Assembly: GCA_947650365.1 (NCBI GenBank)
Contig: OX393549.1
Coordinates: 22,345,572 to 22,409,571 of the forward strand
Source: Chamaelirium japonicum
Taxonomy: Eukaryota; Streptophyta; Magnoliopsida; Liliales; Melanthiaceae
Length of the DNA: 64,000 nt
Reading direction: 5' to 3'
Both the position numbers and the translations under genes were made by a program. The number at the start of each line of letters is the position of its first letter. Position 1 is the first letter of the stretch. Shown here piece by piece: positions 36,342-47,170 of the stretch. A model generated the notes under the pieces. It was not told the DNA's origin, searched no databases, and was given only the letters and a program-made list of their open reading frames with translations.

Positions 36342-37072
36342 TGTGGGCATCGAAATTAGCCCACGGGTTGGACCCGACCCGCATGCGAAACCTGGCCCTC
36401 ACACAACGGTCCGCATGCGAAACTTGGCCCACACACAATGGCCCGCATGCGAAACCTGGCCCACACACAACGGCCCACAAGCGCAACTCGGCCCATACAC
36501 AACGGCCCTCATGCGAAATTGGGCCTGCATGCGAACTCGGCCCGTGTGCAAACCCAATTCGCGCACCGCGGCCCAACTCAAAGCGAACGGGTCCACCCGA
36601 CCCGCAACTCGAGCACAAAAAGGGGGGCCCACCGCCCCCCCCTTTCTTGAAAACCGTGCCCCCCCTCCCCATGGAGAGGTGGGGCCGGCCATAAAGGAAA
36701 AAAGAAAAGAAAAGGGAAAAATAAATAGAAAAGAAAAAGAAAAGAAAAGAAAAAGAAAAAGAAAAAGAAATCAAAACCGCCTCGATGCGGGAGGAGGTGG
36801 CGTGGACATCTACGTAGCCGTAGATCCGCGACGATCCCTCGATCCAACGGACAAGATGATGTTGTGTCGCCATCCGATCCAAAAGTGCAAAAAAATAACA
36901 ACTCAATCTTTAAAGATCGAGTCACATCTAGCCCGTAACCGCCCCAACTAAAAAGGAGGGGATCTAGTTTGTTTCCCCGGATAAAGGAACAATATCGAGA
37001 TGGTTATGGAGGGAGATATCAGATGAAACAAAAAGATTTCAGCCATATCTCCCCCAACCGCCCCCCTTTGCC

Positions 37073-37080
37073 TATAAATA
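37073..37080 (+). promoter_or_regulatory. TATA box of the LTR promoter
   Basis: TATAAATA preceded by a C-rich stretch. Transcription would start about 30 bases downstream, near 37105-37115, directed towards gag. Confidence 0.65.
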
Positions 37081-37125
37081 GAAGGGGTGGGGGAAGGCAC
37101 AAAGGGTCGGAAAAGCTGATGACGA

Positions 37126-38345
37126 AAGGGCTCTGCAAGAGAAGCTCCAACGCTCAAAGACCGAAGGCTTCACGAGGCACGGCAAGCACGTCCTACGGGA
37201 ATCCTTGGCCCTTCAAGTCCTCATCAACGTGAAGACCTTGCACTCGAAGATCAAAGCTTCGACTCCTCGCACGAAGAAGAAAGCTTGGAGAAGAAGACCC
37301 GGAGTCGTCGTCATCCCGACTTCTCCAACGATCTTCATCAACTCCGAAGAAGCCATATGCAAAGGCCGGAGAAGAAGATCGAAGTCAACAATACCCGTCG
37401 TCTTCAATAAAGGCGTCGACTCCTCGCACGAAGAAGAAAGCTTGGAGAAGAAGGCCTGAAGCCGGTGCTACCCCTGCCGTCTTCGTCAACAAAAGCCGAC
37501 GCTACAACCGTCGTGCGGAGATCGGTGCTACCCCCGCCGTCTTCACCAACAAAGTCGATGCTACAACCGTCGTGCGGAGATCGGTGCTACCTCCGCCGTC
37601 TTCACCAACAAAGTTGACGCTACAACCGTCGTGCGGAGATCGGTGCTACCCCCGCCGTCTTCATCAACAAAAGCCGACGCTACAACCGTCGCATAAAGAT
37701 CGGTGCTACACCCGCCATCTCCAAAAGAAGCCTTCAACTCCAATCAAGCCAAACACGCCCGGAGAAGAAGCCAACGTCACAACCGTCGCTAGGTCCGAAG
37801 ACTGAAGATGAAAGAGCTCCGCAAGAGAAGCTCCAACGCTCGAAGACCGAAGACTTCACGAGGCACGGCAAGCACGTCCTACGGGAATCCTTGGCCCTTC
37901 AAGTCCTCATCAACGTGAATACCTTGTACTCAAAGATCACAGCTTCGACTCCTCGCATGAAGAAGAAAGCTTGGAGAAGAAGACCCGGAGTCGTCATCAC
38001 CCCGACTGCTCCAACGATCTTCATCAGCTCCGAAGACGCCATAAGCAAAGGCCGGAGAAGAAGATCGAAGCCGACAACACCCGTCGTCTTCAACAAAGGC
38101 ATCAACTCCTTGCACGAAGAAGAAAGCCAGGAGAAGAAGGCCTGAAGCCGGTGTTACCCCTGCCGTCTTCGTCAACAAAAGCCGATGCTACAACCGTCGT
38201 GCGGAGATCGGTGTTACCCCCACCGTCTTCATCAAGAAAAGCCGACGCTACAACCGTCGCACGGAGATCGGTGCTACACCCACCATCTCCACAAGAAACC
38301 TTCAACTCCGATCAAGCCAAATACGCCCGGAGAAGAAGCCAGCCG
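37126..38345 (+). repeat. 686-bp tandem duplication within the LTR with nested 60-bp repeats
   Basis: The phrase GCAAGAGAAGCTCCAACGCT occurs at about 37134 and again at about 37820, and the following 500 bases match closely. Nested in each copy is a unit of about 60 bp with CTACAACCGTCGTGCGGAGA and CGGTGCTACCCCCGCCGTCT. About four to five copies lie in 37480-37740 and three in 38150-38300. The open frames here are low-complexity by-products, not genes. Confidence 0.85.
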
Positions 38346-39044
38346 ACGTCACAACCGTCGAGGAAGTCGGAAGAATAAAGAAGCCCTGAAAAAGTACCCA
38401 TCGCCGTTCGAGAAGAAGATCGAGTCAAAGCTAAAGTCAAAGCCAACGCCAGAAGCCAAAGTAGACGCACCAGTAAAGCCCGCGCTAAAGCAACGCACGT
38501 GCCAAAGCCAAGTAACTACGCCGGTCACGAGCAAAGCACTGCACGTTCTAGCCGATACGACACAAAGTCCGGAAGAACTAAAGCATCACAAGTTTCTACC
38601 CGCCTACGTTCAAGCGCAAGCACCAAAGCAAAGCAAATGCCAGAGCCACGCCAAAGCTACGCCAAAGCCGAAAGCTAAAGCCAAAGCTGACGCCAAAAAC
38701 ACGATCGACGCCGCGAACCGACGATCAAGGACGCCGAGGTCGAGCAAGGATCGAGGAAGACACGAAGACTGAGGAACGAAGCCCAAGACCTCCCTAGCCG
38801 AGAAAGCGCGAAGCACGTACGGGACAAAATCAATGGCGAAAACTCCTTAGCCTCTCAAAAACCCTCACCCTGTAAAGACCTCTGTCCTGGGCAACCCCTT
38901 CAGAGCTCTCGCACGAATACCATGTGGAGACGCAGATCAAAGGGACCCTCCAGAGGATCTCTCCCATAATCTCCTGATCAAAAATTTGTAATCTCGTGTG
39001 ATCCGCAATAAAGACGACCCAAATCTTTTTCCGTGCTCACAGAT

Positions 39045-39064
39045 TTCTGGCACGCCCAAGGGGA
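39045..39064 (+). promoter_or_regulatory. Putative primer-binding site region
   Basis: TTCTGGCACGCCCAAGGGGA lies just after the inferred LTR end and 50 bases before gag. It resembles the leader seen in many plant Tat-lineage gypsy elements. The priming tRNA was not identified. Confidence 0.5.
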
Positions 39065-39113
39065 CCTTCTCTCCTTTCATCCGTACATTTGAAAGAGTTG
39101 CTTCAAGTTCGCC

Positions 39114-41639
39114 ATGGCCGGAACGAACGACAATACATTTGCTCCAACAAGCCTCTCACCTATCGCCGAGTCTCCACTACTCCAACACGGTGATCTAGAA
39201 AACCCGGAGGATGTCATTCCCCCGGTAGTACGCGTCTACACTCGGCGTACTCAAACTCTTGCGGACTTCTTCATGCCAGAAACTGCTACCGAAGATGCCC
39301 GCCAAAGCGCCAATGAGGCCTTGGTGCATGAAGAAACAAGTCTCGATCCTGGAATTCAAGTCCAGAAATTTGGGGAGGTCCAGCCCCAACCCCGAGCCCG
39401 TTCGGGTTCTCCAGCTAACTTTGTACCTCCTTTGCCGGGGGCAAACGTCCGTCATCAAGCAGAAGCAAGTCGGCGCAACTACGTCTCCGACGAGGACGGC
39501 GACGATGCAGGCATGCAATATCGAGACGTCCTGCGTCATCATCCTCCATCCGCTCTTCAGCTCCAAGTCATGCAAATGGGTGAACACATGACGCAAATCA
39601 CCCGGCTAATGGAGGAAAAGGACCGTCACATCAACACCTTGCTTCAAAGGCTAAGTGCGAAGGATGCTACGGCATTCAGCCAACCCCCTGCTTCTCCAGT
39701 AGCTGCTCTAGCCCCGTCTCCAACTCCTGCTCCTGCAGAAGTTGGCCCGGCAATGCTAGCGACTACTCCTGCACTCTCCTCGGCTCCCGTCCCAGTGAAA
39801 GTCATCTCTCCAGTGCCAGTCCCGGTGGCCACGCAACCTTCGATGGCAGCAACGATAAATGCCCAACAAATACAAGCGTTGGTGGCCGACATGATGCGTT
39901 CCCACGGTGATATTCTACCTCTGATCACGGCGGCATACTCAAAGCCTTACACCGCAAGGATCCAGTAGCTGCGCTTCCCCACCGGGTTCCAGCCGCCAAA
40001 GTTCTAGCACTTTGACGGGAAGGGCAATCCAAGGCAACACATTGCCCACTTCATCGAAACTTGCAACAACGTCGGCACATACGGCGACGAGATGGTGAAG
40101 CAGTTCGTTCGCACCCTCAAAGGTAATGCTTTTGACTGGTACATTGATCTTCCTCCAGGGTCCATCGACAGCTGGGATCAAATGAAGAGGGAGTTCCTCA
40201 ACCGCTTCTACAGCACTCGACGCATCGTCAGCATGACCGAGCTTACTGCTACCAAGCAAAGGAAGGATGAGCCGGTGATTGACTACATCGATCGTTGGAG
40301 AAACCTTGCGCTAAACTCGCGAGATCGCTTGTCTGAAGACTCGGCCATCGAGTTATGCACCCAAGGCATGCACTGGGGCTTGCTCTACATCCTCAAAGGG
40401 ATCAAGCCTCGGTCCTTCGAAGAACTGGCGACTCGGGCTCACGACATGGAGCTCAGCTTAGCAAATCATGGGGAATCAAAGGCCAAAGACTTCCTAAAGG
40501 TGGAAAAGGAGGACGAATCGATGGCATCAAAACAAGTCAACATCACTGACCTCGCTTTGACTTCCAAACCACTCAAGATCGGTGGCAAGCCGGACAAAGG
40601 CAAAGGGGCCGCCATACCACCTCCTCAGCCTCAACGGCCACCAAGAATGACTCTCGAGGAGCTTGAAGCTAAGGAGTATCCCTTCCCAGACTCGGAAGTT
40701 TCCTCTATGTTTAATCAGTTGATGCAAGAAAAGATGATCGAGCTTCCGCCACCAAAAAGGCCAGAACAAGCACATCGAGTCAACGATCCGCTCTTCTGCA
40801 AGTACCACCGGATGGTCAGTCATCCCATCGAGAAGTGCTTTGTCTTCAAAGATAAGATCATGGCACTCGCCAAGGAAGGAATGATCGAGATCGACTCTGG
40901 TGATATCGTCGAGTCAAATATGACGTCAATTACCTTCGATTCCTGCCTGCCAGCGCTGATTGCTCCACAACGCACTTCAGTAAGGCTGCGCATTGTCTGT
41001 CAAAGATCCATGGCAAAACCAGCTCCAAGAAGACGACGGCGGTATGCTCCTGCAGTACCCAAGGCCAAATCCTCGCTGCCTTGGGGGCAACCGCCTCTCA
41101 TGCAAACACTCTCTCTTCCAAACAAAGCTACATCCCAGCATGTGCTCAAGGCAAGAAACGAGCAAAGAGACCCTGAAGTCGACCTGCTAGGCCAACCATC
41201 AGGTAGGTTCGACTTCTATGTCCACTACTCTAGGCCTCCTTCGATTCCAATCGAAGAAGTCAAGCCAACCGGTTGGGGATCAGAAGATGAATCGGTAAAG
41301 CCTCCAGAAGAGTAAGTCCTTCCGATCAAAGAGGAGCATTCGGTCGCAACATCAATCCTTTACCCTGGCGAGGAAGATCTGACTAATGAAAATGCATGGG
41401 CTATGACACCTCGAAGGAGAAGGCCACGACGATCAAGCTATAGGATAGCACGTCTGGCCAACCACGAGCAAGATCGGGCGACAAGAAAACTCCCCAGAAG
41501 AAAGACCTTCAAGGAAAAAAATGAAGCTCCAGAAAGAAAGACGTCCAAAGTACCTCCAGCAAGTCCGAAGAATCTTCTCCAGCAAACATACCCAGAGCTA
41601 GTGACACTCCAGGAGTTCTTTTCCCAATCGCTTCCTTGA
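39114..41639 (+). pseudogene. Gypsy gag polyprotein with three in-frame stops
   Basis: One frame runs from ATG (MAGTNDNTFAPTS) to 41639, interrupted only by TAG at 39966-39968, TAG at 40005-40007 and TAA at 41313-41315. No frameshift occurs. The retrotransposon gag domain spans about 39990-40460 (HFIETCNNVGTYGDEMVKQF, AFDWYIDLPPGSIDSWDQM, REFLNRFYSTRR, GMHWGLLYILKGIKPRSFEE). A zinc-knuckle-like CKYHRMVSHPIEKC lies near 40797-40838. Gag forms the cytoplasmic virus-like particle that packages element RNA. The motifs fit plant Tat-lineage gag. The downstream part (MTPRRRRPRRSSYRIARLAN) is a basic spacer. As it stands only the first 284 residues would be translated. Confidence 0.88.
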
Positions 41640-41670
41640 AGCTGATCAAAACTTTAAAGTTTCCTGCTGC

Positions 41671-42558
41671 ATGATGGAAGTTCATCAAGTGCTCCAGGAA
41701 GATGATAAAGAAGGCGGCTCCAATATCGAAAGCATGGAGAGAAGCATCGTCGCCAAAGGCAAGCCATGCAATGCGGCTGAAGCGCACCTCGCCGATGCCA
41801 AATTTTACCAAGCAAAAGATCTCATTGCAGAAGTTTCTCCAGTAAAAGCTCCACGAGCCCAGAAAGTCAAAGCAGTTGCGAGAGACAAAACCTCTCCACT
41901 TGCAAAACCAGTGACATCCTCCGGCCAGATGGTGCACAAAGACAAAGAAGCACCAGCATCAAAACGAAAAATTCACATCAACTTCAGATCAAGTTCAATG
42001 CCACACGTTCCGTTGCCTGCTCAAGCTGCATCAGTCCTGTGGCTCGCGCCTCAATGGCTTCGCAAGCTAGGACGATCACCTTCCACTCCAGTAAAGGAAC
42101 TATCGTCACAATTCTCCGAGGCCAACTTTATCACTTTGCAAGAGATGACACTACCGTTACATGGTCTGTTGCATACCTCGAGCTCAATCGAGTCTTCCGA
42201 GTACACTAGCTCCGAGCAACTCGCAATCAAGCCAGGAAACACTCGGGGGCAAAACTCCACCGAGTTGATGTTCAAATCCAGCCGCAACAAAAAAAGCACA
42301 AAGCATATGGGTTCACTACCCTCAGTTGCAATACCAAATCGCCTGACAAAGACTCAAGCTCGCCTCTCCAAAAGCGACGGACAAAGTCTTCTGAACCACC
42401 GAGACATCGGCTCCAGTCAAACTTCAGCAATCATCAAAACTCCAGTCAAGAAGATCTTCACTTCTAACTACATTGAAGCGAAGAAGGTGGACGACAACTG
42501 CGAACCAGCGGTGACTCTGCCTGCTAGCGGTAAGTCCCTCAAAAGGTACTTTGTCTAG
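41671..42558 (+). pseudogene. Spacer ORF ending in a pol C-terminal remnant
   Basis: An open frame of 295 codons in a different frame from gag. It is rich in S, K, P and E, with no recognisable enzyme domain. It ends ASGKSLKRYFV before the stop. Tat-type gypsy pol proteins commonly end in a similar LKRYF motif, so the pol core appears to have been deleted, leaving gag next to the extreme pol terminus. This assignment rests on a short motif. Confidence 0.5.
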
Positions 42559-42752
42559 CGCAAGGTTACCCCCCTTGCCCCCCCCCCCAAAAAAAAAAAA
42601 GGAATAAAGGAACTACGTGTAACTTGATCCCTTTCAGTAGGGTACGTAGGCAGCCTGTAAAGGTTCAGTCCAAACAAAAAAAAAAGCAAACTACCATTCT
42701 AGAAAATGAGCCCAGAAAAGACGCAAGTTCCACTCCGGGGATCGACAAACCG

Positions 42753-43830
42753 TCAGCCTCCGTCAAGCCACCAGCTCCCGGCGCTGCCACAGCTCATCTC
42801 TCGACCCACGTGGTGCAACTCCGAAAGGCAAGAAACCACCAGCTCTCGGCGATTCGTAAGCTCCTCTCGCTGCTTTGCAAGCTCCGTTGCAAAAGTCTTC
42901 TCGGTTGCTCGAGCTTTCTCGAAATGGGACTCCAGCTTCTGAAGCAACGCATGAGTAGCAAGTCAAAGTCCTAGAGGCGCCGAAGCGGCCTGCCTCCCAC
43001 AGCCTATACACGCTGCAACTCCAGTGATAGAGAAGCAGTCAGCTTCCGACGCGTTGCCAGCTCTGCACGCTGCCTCGCAAGGTTCGCTCCGGAAACCTTC
43101 TTGATCGCCCTACCAGCTCAACGCGTCGCCAGCTTTGCACGCTGCTTTACAAGGAGGGATTCCAGCTTCTGAAGCGACGCGCGAGTAATTTCCACCTTCT
43201 TCTGCACCCGAACCAAGTCTGCAGTAGCAAACGTATGAAGCCTCTCCAGTCGATGTTCCTCTTCCTCGGCATTTGCCAACGCCAAGAAAGCGTCCTCCTC
43301 TAGTGAAGCCCGTTGCAAGTAATGAGCCTAGCTATCCGCCAAAAGAGTGCACATATGCTCCTCAAACAAGGAGCCATCCACCGGGAAACCCACCAGCTAC
43401 TCAAAGCATCAAGACCCTCCTCCTGGAAGGGTGCAAGTATCGCCTGGATAAACTTCCAGCACAACTCTCCAAAAGAAGCTTAGAAAGAAGGCTCTGCGAT
43501 CTACACTTTTGCTGGCAAGCCTCTAAGTGCTGAGATAAGGCGCGATCCTGTCCTGAAGACCCAAGCACGGGAACCGCCTCCTGAACCATCGCCGTGACGG
43601 CTGTCAAAGACGCCACAGGAACTGACAAAGAAGCTGCGGCCAAAACATTCGTTGGAACTGACTCCTGAATGGCAACTCCGGACTCGGTCGAACGATCTGC
43701 CGTGAAAATCCCTCATCGTTGAGAATGAGCTCGTCCAACTTCGACACACGCTTCCTGCTTCGAAGTACGGCGGTAGAAGACTAGCGCAAAAGGGGAACGA
43801 AGATGCGTACTCCCGTGGGAGACCGCATCG
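42753..43830 (-). pseudogene. Antisense ORF remnant (aORF) of a Tat-lineage element
   Basis: The minus strand carries coiled-coil segments: 43318-43118 (ALANAEEEEHRLERLHTFAT, VEITRASLQKLESLLVKQRA) and 42947-42753 (KLESHFEKARATEKTFATEL, KQREELTNRRELVVSCLSEL). An alanine/serine-rich part lies upstream, near 43640-43400. Tat-lineage gypsy elements such as Grande, RIRE2 and Retand are known to carry an extra antisense ORF between pol and the 3' LTR, often with coiled coils. Position and orientation fit, but the frame is broken. Confidence 0.5.
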
Positions 43831-43965
43831 ACGATCCATCCAGAAGTCAGAAGGCTCTCGTAACGGCGGCAGAAGACTTGCGCAAAAGGGAAACGAAGAT
43901 GTGTACTCCCGTGGGAGACCGCATCAACGATCCATCCAGACGACGGAAAGCTCTCGTAACGGCGG
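43765..43965. repeat. Tandem duplication, about 102 bp, two copies
   Basis: ACTCCCGTGGGAGACCGCAT occurs at about 43810 and 43907. Both copies are preceded by GCGCAAAAGGG and followed by GATCCATCCAGA and CTCTCGTAACGGCGG. Confidence 0.85.
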
Positions 43966-44479
43966 ACCCTGAAGAAAGAAAGGGAGAAAATCACAAATCA
44001 GTCACGCATACGGGCACAAACAAATCAAGTCAATGCAAAAAAAAAAGAGAAGAAGAAAAGGACCCCGAGCCAAGGACTGCATCCTTCGCGACCTCCACGA
44101 AGCCAAAAAGATTATTGGAGCTGTCATCGAGGTCAGGATCAGCAAGCAAAAGACGACCAAGACAGGCTGCTCCTTGTCAATGCTAGTGGCTTCGTCTTCC
44201 TCCTCATTGAACTCCAGAATGCCTATCTCAATATCCTTTCAAGCCGGCGTCACCACCAAAAAAAGTTCTCTCCATAGTCCAAAGGAACATCCAGCTCACC
44301 TCGATCAGCTTGCTCGTGTGCAACCTTGCCAGTCGCTATGCTCACGCGATAGACCTTAACGATCCCATCGGCCTTCGGAAAGCACTCGAAGGGATGAGTC
44401 CTGCAAGGAGACGAAAAGTGCAAGTCAAATCAAGATGCGGGGTCAATTCCAGAAGAAAAGGGCAGTGCAAGTCCAGAAG

Positions 44480-45597
44480 TCGGAAAAAAAAAAACGGAGC
44501 TGAAGCTGCAGCCCCAAAGGGGACCATAGCCCCATGAAAACCCAAGACCGGAGAGGGGTCAGCAGCCCTTTCCTTCCTTCAAAATCCACAAACCCAAAGG
44601 GCCACAGCCCCTTAATGCCAAAAACAAAAATGTAGAGGGGGGCCGCAGCAAAAAGAGCCATAGCTCCATTCTCTTTTAAAACCCACAACCCCCAAACGAG
44701 GCTGCGATCTTCAAGCTAGGCAAAACGAGCCTGCGACCTGCAGTCGCCACCTCTGCGCACGCCGCTCGCCTGAAGCCTCGCACCGCCTACGTCGCACCTC
44801 TACTCGCACGCCGGCCACCGCCGCTGTTATCGACACCGCAGCCGCACTTCACCCTGTTGTGCCACCTGCGCACCACCGCCGGCCTCCATGCCTAATCTCG
44901 CACCCGGCTGTACCCAACGCCACCGGCCGCGCCTCGTTGGAGCCATCAGCACCGCCGCCACCTGTCGAGCATTGCCGGAGCCATCAGCGCCGCAGCCACT
45001 TGCCGCGCCTCCCCGGAGTCGTCTGCACCCACAGCCGCGCCAAAGCCGCCGCGCCTCTCCAGACCTGCCTGCTCCGTGTCCGCGCCACCTAGCGCTCGGC
45101 CACCGCCCGGCTGGACCCGACGCCACCTGCGCTGGGCTCCGCGCCCCAGCCGCCACCTGCGCACCACACCCCGCGCCGCCTGTCGCCCTCGCTAGGCCGA
45201 CACCCTCGACCCTGACACCACCGTCATTGCTGTTGCTGTTGCTGCTGCTGCTGAACCGTGCAAAAAAAGTGGGGGCCACAGCCCCCCTTCGTTGAAGGCC
45301 CCACAACCCCAAAGGGGGTGGAGCCCAGTCAAAAGGGGCCTAGCCCCCTCTTTTCCTTCAAAACTCCCGCAGCCCAGAAAGGGGGGCTGCTGTTGCTCCG
45401 TTTCCGCGTGACCCAAGGCCCACAAGGGGCTGGAGCCCGTTTGTAACCACCGCCCGCCGGCGAGCCCAACACCCGCCTGCGCCGCGGGCCTCCTCGCCGG
45501 ACCCCAGCCAGCAGCGGTCTCCGCCACCCGGCCAAAGCCTGCGGCCCGACCCGCGCCGCCCGCACGGCCGCCTTGATCCCATGTGCCGCCCGCCTGG
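44480..45597. repeat. GC-rich low-complexity tract of the gypsy derivative
   Basis: The sequence is dominated by CACAGCCCC / CCAAAGGGG phrases (44510-44700 and 45270-45430) and proline/alanine-type codons (44700-45240), with a short CTG-triplet run (45228-45250). Open frames on both strands are compositional. It may be the diverged remainder of the inverted LTR, as it does not match the left LTR. Confidence 0.6.
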
Positions 45598-46018
45598 CCT
45601 GCGCATCGAGGCGGTTTTGATTTCTTTTTCTTTTCTTTTTCTTTTTCCCTTTTCTTTTCTTTTTTCTTTATGGCCGGCCCCACCTCTCCATGGGGAGGGG
45701 GGCACGGTTTTCAAGAAAGGGGGGCCGGTGGGTCCCCCTTTTTGTGCTCGAGTTGCGGGTCGGGTGGACCCGTTCGCTTTGAGTTGGGCCGCGGTGCGCG
45801 AATTGGGTTTGCACACGGGCCGAGTTCGCATGCGGGCCCAATTTCGCATGAGGGCCGTTGTGTATGGGCCGAGTTGCGCTTGTGGGCCGTTGTGTGTGGG
45901 CCAGGTTTCGCATGCGGGCCGTTGTGTGTGGGCCAAGTTTCGCATGCGGGCCGTTGTGTGAGGGCCAGGTTTCGCATGCGGGTCGGGCCCAACCCGTGGG
46001 CTAATTTCGATGCCCACA
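45598..46018 (-). repeat. Inverted copy of the LTR start (about 420 bp)
   Basis: Read on the minus strand from 46018, it repeats the first 420 bases of the left LTR with only a handful of substitutions, mostly C/T. It then loses similarity just after AAAACCGCCTCGATGCG. It ends precisely at the LTR terminus and abuts the GGCAG duplication. Confidence 0.9.
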
Positions 46019-46023
46019 GGCAG

Positions 46024-46275
46024 ATTGCTCTCCAAGCAAGCAAAACATCTAAAATTGGCCATGTTATATTGGGAGAACTTTCCCTTGTATTGTACTAGTA
46101 ATGTACGTGTCGGCACACAAAAGTTTTCGAGAGCGGGGACAATCTTTCAATGAATGTGATAATATTTAAAAAGTGACAACAAAATATCTTAAGAGTGGCA
46201 ATAATATTTCGAAGGAGATAACAATATTTCCAGGGTGATAATATTTTGAGGGTATGACAACACGCGATCTAGTGT
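46024..46275. repeat. Short degenerate repeat before the assembly gap
   Basis: From about 46150 the phrase GTGATAATATTT / GTGACAACA recurs every 25-30 bases (five or so copies), ending at the gap. No gene is visible. Confidence 0.5.
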
Positions 46276-46775
46276 NNNNNNNNNNNNNNNNNNNNNNNNN
46301 NNNNNNNNNNNNNNNNNNNNNNNNNNNNNNNNNNNNNNNNNNNNNNNNNNNNNNNNNNNNNNNNNNNNNNNNNNNNNNNNNNNNNNNNNNNNNNNNNNNN
46401 NNNNNNNNNNNNNNNNNNNNNNNNNNNNNNNNNNNNNNNNNNNNNNNNNNNNNNNNNNNNNNNNNNNNNNNNNNNNNNNNNNNNNNNNNNNNNNNNNNNN
46501 NNNNNNNNNNNNNNNNNNNNNNNNNNNNNNNNNNNNNNNNNNNNNNNNNNNNNNNNNNNNNNNNNNNNNNNNNNNNNNNNNNNNNNNNNNNNNNNNNNNN
46601 NNNNNNNNNNNNNNNNNNNNNNNNNNNNNNNNNNNNNNNNNNNNNNNNNNNNNNNNNNNNNNNNNNNNNNNNNNNNNNNNNNNNNNNNNNNNNNNNNNNN
46701 NNNNNNNNNNNNNNNNNNNNNNNNNNNNNNNNNNNNNNNNNNNNNNNNNNNNNNNNNNNNNNNNNNNNNNNNNNN
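46276..46775. other. Assembly gap of exactly 500 N
   Basis: The run is a placeholder length, typical of scaffolding joins. The 17 bases before it (AACACGCGATCTAGTGT, 46259-46275) are the exact complement of the 17 bases after it (ACACTAGATCGCGTGTT, 46776-46792). No sequence content can be inferred within it. Confidence 0.99.
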
Positions 46776-46792
46776 ACACTAGATCGCGTGTT

Positions 46793-47170
46793 TTTAATTA
46801 AACCTGATTGCTAATTATGAACCAAATATTTCACAAGTCTGCAAGGTCGATTGGTCAAAATCTTGGCTACACTCTTATATAAGCAGTTTGATAGGCTAAT
46901 ACGTTTGAAGTAGGAGATTAATTTGAACATACCTTCCACCTTAGTCAACATCATTATCCACAAAAATCTATATTGCATGTGCAGAGGTTTTTAGCTCAAA
47001 GAAATCATTGATGAATGAAGTCAAATCTGATTTCACCATTGATCAATACCTTTGGAAGAAGAAAGTACGTTGGTAGTCAATCAGATCCAGGAGCGCCAAC
47101 AACGTTTATCTCAAAGATCGCTTGCTTATGCAAAGACCTGACAACCTAGAGAAGGGAAAATTATTCCGAT
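46793..47170. other. Gene-free interval right of the gap
   Basis: No ORF or repeat could be assigned. The right part may belong to the degraded LINE that follows. Confidence 0.35.

Larger units (their letters stand above)
36342..39041 (+). repeat. 5' LTR, about 2.7 kb
   Basis: Starts TGTGGGC and probably ends CTCACA at 39041. The U3 start contains a minisatellite of about 31-33 bp (GGCCCGCATGCGAAACCTGG and variants, about six copies, 36370-36540). A TATA box lies at 37073-37080 and an AATAAA at 39007-39012, in the order expected of a plus-strand LTR. Between them are large internal tandem duplications. The 3' boundary is inferred from the primer-binding-like sequence that follows. Confidence 0.75.
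36342..46018 (+). mobile_element. Tat-like Ty3/gypsy derivative with inverted termini
   Basis: The left boundary begins TGTGGGCATCGAAATTAGCC. The right boundary is its exact complement, ending ATTTCGATGCCCACA. A matching 5-bp duplication GGCAG flanks the unit (36337-36341 and 46019-46023), as LTR-retrotransposon integration would leave. A normal element has directly repeated LTRs; here the right end is an inverted copy of about 420 bp of the LTR start. Inside, in order, are a full-looking 5' LTR, a putative primer-binding site, a broken gag, a pol-end remnant, an antisense coiled-coil region and a GC-rich tract. No reverse transcriptase, RNase H or integrase core was found. Confidence 0.85.

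Noticed and set aside
36287-36951. Protein genes of 135-202 residues in the LTR start and its inverted copy
   Set aside because: They arise from the GGCCCGCATGCG minisatellite and purine-rich tracts in the LTR. The same frames appear in both inverted copies and on both strands.
44827-45683. Ala/Arg/Gly-rich frames of 160-250 codons
   Set aside because: High GC content removes stops in all frames. No domain or codon periodicity supports a gene.
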